The translations under genes were made by a program, and so were the position numbers. Under the pieces are notes generated by a model. It was not told the DNA's origin and searched no databases. It was given only the letters and a program-made list of their open reading frames with translations. From Hyphodiscus hymeniophilus (Eukaryota > Ascomycota > Leotiomycetes > Helotiales > Hyphodiscaceae), in the NCBI GenBank assembly GCA_016508695.1, contig VNKQ01000002.1, forward strand, positions 2,418,001 through 2,482,000: a DNA stretch of 64,000 nt. The letters run 5' to 3'. Positions 58,503 to 64,000 of this stretch are shown here, piece by piece (position 1 is the first letter of the stretch; the number at the start of each line of letters is the position of its first letter).

Positions 58503-59113
58503 ATGTCAGAACCAATCCCAGAATCAATCCCCACCTCCTCCGACCCGCGCTCCAAACGAAGCCTCAAAAAGCGTGCCTTAACACCCGTCTCTTCCCAAGC
58601 CGCCTCGTTGGACGCACTCTTTGCGAAGCCCGATCAAGAGATAAAGGTGCCTTTTGCTTCCTCTACATCTAATTCCCTTACCACACAGCATGGCGCACCC
58701 CCGAAATTGTCGCGAACGTTCAAGGCTCAAGCGCGGGCGCCGGAAGTGGAGAATTCCACGTGTATAAAGCGAGTAGGAGGAGAGAATATGAGAGATTGAG
58801 GGCTATGGACGAGGAGGTTAAGCAGGAGAAGGAGTTAGAAGGGTGGGAGAAGGAAAAGAGGGAGAGAGAGGAAAGAGATAGGGAGAAGACGAGGAAGAAT
58901 AGGGAGAGGAGGGAACGGTTGAAGAAGGGAAGGGGAAAGGGGTCTGGGAAGAAAGTTAGTGATGGGGCCAACGAAGGTGGGGTGGTCAAGGAGGGGAAAG
59001 TCAAAGCCAGGGTTGATCTAGGAAAAGAGGGCGAGAGGGATGAGGAGATGGAGGATAGAGCGCAGGGACCTGAGGCGGAGGTCCAAGGTGTTATTATTCA
59101 TGATGATGATTGA
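58503..59113 (+). CDS. PRKRIP1 (DUF1168) family splicing factor, one-base frame break
   Basis: Single exon, 203 aa if continuous. The N-terminal half (Ser/Pro-rich, then Leu-Phe-Ala-Lys-Pro-Asp) reads in one frame to about 58697. The conserved DUF1168 core, with Ser-Ala-Gly-Ala-Gly-Ser-Gly-Glu-Phe-His and Tyr-Lys-x-Ser-Arg-Arg-Arg-Glu-Tyr-Glu-Arg, reads in the next frame. The switch falls in the CCCCC at 58698-58702; one more C would make it continuous. The long Lys/Glu/Arg helix follows and an acidic end (Asp-Asp-Asp). In animals PRKRIP1 is a component of the spliceosomal C complex that contacts U2 snRNA. Either a base is missing in the sequence or the gene is broken. Confidence 0.85.
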
Positions 59114-59352
59114 GGCGGACGCGAAATGCTCTTGAGAGCAAAATCGACTGATTCGATATAGGTCGTGCATATCAGCGGCACCGCTGGTAGAGGGACTGGG
59201 AGTTCCATTAGGAAAGTTGTTCGGCCTCGAATTATCACACGAGATTGGTGAATCAGCAGTACATGTTACTTTTGACCTCTATACTATTTTACAAGAGTAT
59301 GCTCCCGTATTTATCATGTTGTTCATACACTGACATTTGAAGGCAAATCTAT

Positions 59353-61266
59353 CTACTCCTCTCCACCAGCACCACCCGCACCCGCTGTTCTCGCTGCTTT
59401 GGCACCGCAGATGTCATCGACTCTTAATAGAAGGCAAGCGGACTGTAAATAGATTAGCCTCAATCAAACAAATGCAGTGAGCTTGACATACCTCGATAGC
59501 TGTTTTGATACTCTGCAACTTAACAGCCTCTGGTTCCCAAACACCATACTCCTTCATGTCAACAAGCGTACCCTTGTCTCCATCAATTCCCCAAGTGCTA
59601 CCACCCTCTGCATGCTTCGCTCTCAGTGCTGTGAGGACTCTGACAGGGCTCTGTCCAGCATTTTGGATCAGCGTTCTTGGGATGACTTCCATAGCCTCGG
59701 CAACAGCCTTATACGGCCATTGCTGCACACCCTCAATGCTCTTAGCCAACTGTCCTAATCTCACCGCAACAGCCATCTCCGTAGCACCTCCCCCAGGACT
59801 TAATCTTGGATGGAACATGACATTACGAGCCACAGCCATAGCATCGGCCAGGTTTCGGTCAATCTCGTTCAAAATATCTTTTGAGGGGCCGCGCAAGAGA
59901 ATCGTGCATGCTTTGGGAGTCTTGCATTTGGTAAGGAAGGTAAAGTATTCGTCGCCGATCTTCTCAATTTCGAACAGTCCGCACTGAGTTCCTACATCTG
60001 ATTCTTGAAGGTCGTCGACTCGGTTTATGACTGTAGCACCAGTGGCTCTGGCTATCCTATTGTTGTCTGTCTTTCGAACCCGACGAAGAGCTGTGACGTT
60101 ACCTTTCATCAAGTAATGTTGAGCGAGATCTGCTCTGAGTCAGCATAATTCTCAGATCATGGTTTCAGACGTACCAGAAACTCCTTTCTCGGTGATGACC
60201 AAATCTGGCTTGACAGCAAGGATAGCTTCACACATAATCTTGACCTGCTCCTCCTCGATCATCAAGATTTTATTCCAGTCTTCTTCCTTGCTGATCTCAA
60301 TATTCGTCTGCGACTCGCCCTTCTTGTACTCTAACGTGCAATCCAGAAGTACAATTCTCGGGTTCTCTATCCGTCTTCGCATCTTAGGGTGCGTGATATC
60401 CTTGTTGAGCATCACACCATCCAAAACTCTGCTATCCTCAATCTCTCCTCCTGGAATTTTCTCAACTCGTGCATAACGCTTGATATCGACTTCCATCTTG
60501 CCACCTCCAGCTTCATGGCTGACCGTTCGTACGGCCTTCAGTGCTAAACTGCACATAAGCTCCGACCATCTATTGACGAATTTTGTGCCGATGGAAGAGG
60601 AGATTAGTTGATACATGGCTTTATCGTCATCGATGTCGACTGGAAGGGAAATCTCTTCGATAATCTCAAGGGCATCTTTCAGGGCGTGCTTGAAGGCGGA
60701 AATTATCACAACCGGGTGGATGTTTCGTTCTAGTTGTGGTATGGCTTGTGCGAGAATCTCACCAGCTGTAGAAGGTTAGCTGGCTGCTAACATGCTGCGT
60801 AATAAACATACCGAGAATAATGACAGTTGTGGTTCCATCCCCAACCTCTTCATCTTGTGTTCTGCTGAGCTCGATCATACTCTTTGCCGCTGGATGTGAT
60901 ACCTCGATTTCTCGTAGGATGGCATGGCCGTCGTTCGTCAATACGATACCACCCATGGGATCTAGCAGCATCTTGAGCATAGCCTTGGGACCTAAACATG
61001 ATCGGATGATATCTGCGACGCTGTTTCAATTAGCTATACTCTTTCACAAGGTGGCTGTGGAGGACCAGCAGCCTATTCATGCAACGTACGTTTTTGCTGC
61101 AGTGATATTTGACATCTGTGCTTTTCTTCCTGTCTGTCTATCACCACTTTGGGTGTCTGCAAAATAAGTATTAGCATCTTGAAGCTCTGCCCGCAGCATA
61201 GAGCTCGGAGCGTGGGGAGCCTATTGACTTTAGAGACATACTCATCACCACTACTGGAGCCTGCAT
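59353..61266 (-). CDS. CCT3: T-complex protein 1 subunit gamma (CCT3)
   Basis: Six exons: 61266-61242, 61156-61090, 61020-60812, 60765-60175, 60129-59492 and 59442-59353, giving 539 aa with all phases closing, the family length. Seen: Asp-Pro-Met-Gly-Gly (start of the equatorial domain), Gly-Asp-Gly-Thr-Thr-Thr (ATP-hydrolysis motif, about residue 93), the apical Lys-Gly-Val-Ser-Asp-Leu-Ala-Gln-His-Tyr typical of CCT-gamma, Gly-Gly-Gly-Ala-Thr-Glu near 405 and Gly-Val-Trp-Glu-Pro. It is a subunit of the eight-membered cytosolic chaperonin that folds actin and tubulin. The Gly/Ala-rich C-terminal tail is short. Intron 1 splits the start region after 8 codons. Confidence 0.97.
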
Positions 61267-61676
61267 CTTGAAAGTTTTTTCAAATGACCTGCAGAAGACG
61301 TAATAAGAGCCTAGAAGCACTCAGTCGTCCTATAGATAGTTTGTGGAGTAGCTCTTTGGTATTGTTGAACAGTTCGGAAGCTTTTCGAGCCTTACGCGTT
61401 TTCGTGTCGAAAAATCTTGGGCCAGCGTTGCAGCACGTGACCAACTCCCTTTTCTCGGATTGATAATGGTGATTTTCACAACTAACCTAGTTGTGTATTC
61501 CATTGCCTGAGATCACGTACAGAAAAGCACATCATGAACCAGTGAGTTAGCGGTGCTATTATCCAGTTCGGGCAGTGCTTCTATGGTTCAAAATTTCATT
61601 CCTTCTATTACAGTCTGCTACATGTATACACATTATACACGGTTCGGTTTCGGCGCCAGCGTCGAAACCATTCTAC
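61267..61676. promoter_or_regulatory. CCT3 upstream region
   Basis: 410 bp between the CCT3 start and the 3' end of the SDR gene. No distinct motif apart from a CACGTGA at about 61434. No gene. Confidence 0.4.
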
Positions 61677-62789
61677 CTATATTAAAGACTCCTTCTCTCC
61701 AATTTTTTCCTTCCGTCCAACGAATCCGTTCATAGCCCTGTCAATTCCGCTCAATCTCCTTAAGATGGCCTGGACACCTACTGGCGCCACATTCATCCAA
61801 TCGATCCATCTAGCATAGAAAGGCATTGCCAATGTCTCACTAGATCCTGCGTCGATAGCAGCAATTACTTCCCTAGCAACATCCACCGGCTCGAGAACAG
61901 GGCCTAAAAATGATGATGGCGTCTCAACACCATTGAACAGCGGTGTACTCATCTGACCTGGTGATACCAAAACTGTCTTGATATCGGGTGTAGCTTTGAG
62001 CTCGGCTACAAGAGACTTGTGCATTGCTGTAATACCAGCCTTGGCGGCGGTATAGTCGGAAAGATGTGCAGCGCCGAGTTGACCAAGAACACTCGACATG
62101 GTGACAATAGTGCCATGGCCAAGTCGGATCATGCCTGGAAGAAAAGCCTTGAGTGTGATGAAGTGGGATAGCAGATTGACTCGAAAGCTTTGTTCGATTT
62201 CATCAAGAGACAAGTCGAGGAGGGGTTTGCCATTAACGATGGCGGCGTTGTTGATCAAAATGGTGGGAGTACCAAGCTTCAGGATGTTAGTAGAGACAGT
62301 GGGAAAGGATTTAAAGAACTTTACATCTCTCTCAATCTCAAGTGCAACCTTTGCGACTTGGTTTTTGTCTCCAACATCACATTTGTAGTGAGAGACTCCT
62401 CGTGCTTCCCCTGACTCCAACTCCTTGACATCCAACACCGCCACTGTTGCTCCCCTCATCCCATATACCTCTGCAATCAACAATCCAAGACCACTCGCAC
62501 CGCCGGTGATGACAATGACTTCCTCCTCAAAGTCTACCTTGCGCGCCTTCGTATAAGCAATCTGCCTGTTGAGGACCCCGAGGAAGTACATGGCGGTCAG
62601 GAACGACGCATAGCCAAGCGAAATCTGCATAGCTGTGTGCGACCACGACATTGCTTGCGCGCGCATACAAAGTGGCATCATCCACGCCACGAATGGGTGG
62701 AGGAAGGTCACATTGAGGACTTTGAGGAAGAGATCGATGGAAAGTGGTTTGGCCCAGGAGAGCTCGCGGTTTCGAGGTTGGTAGTCCAT
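61677..62789 (-). CDS. membrane-anchored short-chain dehydrogenase/reductase (SDR16C/RDH10-like)
   Basis: Reads as one open frame of 370 codons, but a 48-bp in-frame intron is probable (62277-62324: GTAAAG donor, perfect TACTAAC branch, CTGAAG acceptor), giving 354 aa. One or two hydrophobic segments precede the Rossmann core (about residues 25-80). Seen: Thr-Gly-Gly-Ala-Ser-Gly-Leu-Gly (cofactor loop), Asn-Asn-Ala-Ala (NNAG variant), Ser-Ser in Thr-Met-Ser-Ser, and Tyr-Thr-Ala-Ala-Lys (catalytic Y-x3-K). An acidic Asp after the second strand suggests NAD(H). Relatives reduce or oxidise retinoids, sterols or other lipids on ER or lipid-droplet membranes; substrate unknown. Confidence 0.92.
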   Translation of the reverse strand: MDYQPRNRELSWAKPLSIDLFLKVLNVTFLHPFVAWMMPLCMRAQAMSWSHTAMQISLGYASFLTAMYFLGVLNRQIAYTKARKVDFEEEVIVITGGASGLGLLIAEVYGMRGATVAVLDVKELESGEARGVSHYKCDVGDKNQVAKVALEIERDVKFFKSFPTVSTNILKLGTPTILINNAAIVNGKPLLDLSLDEIEQSFRVNLLSHFITLKAFLPGMIRLGHGTIVTMSSVLGQLGAAHLSDYTAAKAGITAMHKSLVAELKATPDIKTVLVSPGQMSTPLFNGVETPSSFLGPVLEPVDVAREVIAAIDAGSSETLAMPFYARWIDWMNVAPVGVQAILRRLSGIDRAMNGFVGRKEKIGEKESLI

Positions 62790-63539
62790 GGCTGCGGATA
62801 GGAAAGAAATGAGGGAATGAAGAAAAAACGGAGGAAAATAAGAAGGTTAGGGAGCCAGCTTCATTCTTCTGCAAAGATGAGACGAGTCTACTCCTTGAGG
62901 GGTTGTGATGGATGTTTCGAATTGCTGAAACGCGCGAGGCGGCGAGGCTAGCAGACCTCGTCTGTGCTGAGGAGGCCCCCTAGGGCCCACAGCTTCAGCC
63001 TTGCGCCAAGCCCATTTCCATCAACATTTCCATACGACCTCAAATCCTTTGATAACAATCGTACAGCAAGACAGATCGGCCATGCGATAAGGATGTGGGT
63101 GGTAAGCGTTGCAGAAATTCAGATGCCTCGTGCATTATCATACATGAAGGATGCATCGCAATATCCAATACGAGGCCTTGAAAAGTGAGGGGCAACGGTC
63201 CCGACCAGTCAGGATTACGTCCTTCCACACAGTTCCCGGTCTCGATCTCGTTATTGTGTCTTTTCATTGCTCAGCCTAGTGGTGAGGAGTCTTAGTAATA
63301 AGCCGTTGAAATCTATGCTCGGCCAGTGCCCGTCAGCATTGATGAAGAGGGTGTGGAGCAGATGAGTTCAAACAGAGTAATGTGCCCTCGAGAAGAGTGG
63401 GCTGACAAGCATGATGGGCGAAGTAGTTGTGCTATTATATTGGTTCTTAAGGTTCAGTATGAATTTCATTCTCCAGCCAAAATAGTTGCCCAAAGAGCTG
63501 CATTCCCGCGTTGACCCTCGCATTTTGACAATCTCTACT
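62790..63539. promoter_or_regulatory. divergent upstream region (SDR / Ecm33-like gene)
   Basis: 750 bp. No convincing gene; short frames only. It contains both promoters. No TATA box stands out. Confidence 0.4.
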
Positions 63540-64000
63540 ATGAGGAACAACTCAGGTCTTTTTCCTGCTCTAGCAGCAGCCTTGCTTCTATTCCAGCGTC
63601 GGTAAAAGTTCTTTGTCCCAAATTCGGCGCTGATAGAGATATTCAGAAGCCAATTCCCAATTCGAGCCCGTGCTCAATATATGCACTCTTCGGCCCAAAG
63701 AAACGGACAGTAACTTCTTCGGCTGGGATTCTATCATTGTCTCCAGCCAGCTCGAAGTCCAGGCTGCTCTAGGTAATTGTACTGAAGTCGATGGCAATGT
63801 GGTGATTTCAAATGACTACACTGGGCCTTTCGAGCTGGTCGTTCTGAACTTCAATGGCTCAATTTACCAGCCACTTGTCTCTGGTACTCCGGATATCACT
63901 TCGATCTATCTGCCCAATGCAAACTATATTTACTCCATCGAGCTTCAGAACGTGGCATCACTAGAGCTCGTATATATCCCAGAAGTCACGCAGATGTCAT
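63540..64000 (+). CDS. Ecm33-like GPI cell-wall protein, 5' part (truncated by window end)
   Basis: The ATG at 63540 opens a signal-peptide exon of about 20 residues with an Ala/Leu-rich core. A short intron appears to follow (donor GTAAAA at about 63601; acceptor uncertain, around 63632-63650). From about 63650 to the window end the frame is open and resembles the Ecm33/receptor-L-domain family: Cys-Thr-Glu-Val-Asp-Gly-Asn-Val-Val-Ile, then repeated beta-strand-and-turn pattern with Ile-x-x-Ile-Tyr-Leu-Pro. Such proteins are GPI-anchored and help organise the cell wall. The remaining L-domain repeats and the GPI signal would lie beyond position 64000. Confidence 0.62.

Noticed and set aside
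58632..58689. A 42-bp intron (GTGCCT donor, ACACAG acceptor) to explain the PRKRIP1 frame change
   Set aside because: Its length is a multiple of three, so splicing it would not change frame.
1..64000. Transposable elements, CRISPR arrays, prophage or plasmid features
   Set aside because: No transposase, reverse transcriptase, terminal repeats or spaced repeats seen; the DNA is eukaryotic and intron-rich.

Overview
The window is nuclear DNA of a filamentous ascomycete fungus. Genes are split by short introns (about 45-120 bp) with fungal GT...CTAAC...AG signals. The families also point there: UstYa-type oxidases, three Zn2Cys6 or SET regulators, a CCG-9-type trehalose synthase, a Gal80-like protein and DUF3429. 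A Leotiomycete is my guess from general gene style only. I see no transposon, rRNA, tRNA or CRISPR array.

Layout. 1-136: 3' end of an unknown gene. 793-5174: three neighbouring UstYa-family (DUF3328) genes, two of them divergent, a pattern typical of fungal cyclised-peptide clusters; no precursor peptide gene was found. 6354-7232: small GPI-anchored surface protein. 8508-9188: glutathione S-transferase. 10021-11221: stomatin-type SPFH protein. 11222-15179: about 4 kb without a supportable gene. 15180-17576: SET-domain methyltransferase, four exons. 18753-20978: trehalose synthase. 21353-23471: hypothetical low-complexity protein. 25396-31314: a three-gene block of MDR oxidoreductase, Gal80-like protein and Zn2Cys6 regulator; a 7-bp-phased array of CGG triplets sits in the divergent promoter. 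31795-41469: VPS13. 42148-43342: DUF3429 mitochondrial membrane protein. 45205-45679: small conserved-looking protein. 46863-48599: Zn2Cys6 regulator overlapping tail-to-tail with a phytanoyl-CoA dioxygenase-like gene (48569-49848). 50370-51307: membrane protein. 53752-55839: pseudokinase. 56420-58096: histidine-phosphatase family. 58503-59113: PRKRIP1-like splicing factor. 59353-61266: CCT3 chaperonin subunit. 61677-62789: membrane SDR. 63540-64000: start of an Ecm33-like cell-wall protein, cut by the window end.

Cross-gene points. Housekeeping genes (VPS13, CCT3, PRKRIP1, SET, SDR) lie on the right, while the left third and 25-31 kb are accessory in character. Exon models were worked out by hand and checked for frame arithmetic; most close exactly. 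Three genes (VPS13, the PRKRIP1 homologue and the 21-23 kb gene) each need a one-base change, next to a short homopolymer, to restore a conserved frame, so residual assembly indels are likely. Three introns appear to use GC-AG borders. The best candidates for new biology are the UstYa trio and the Gal80-like/MDR/Zn2Cys6 block with its phased CGG array.
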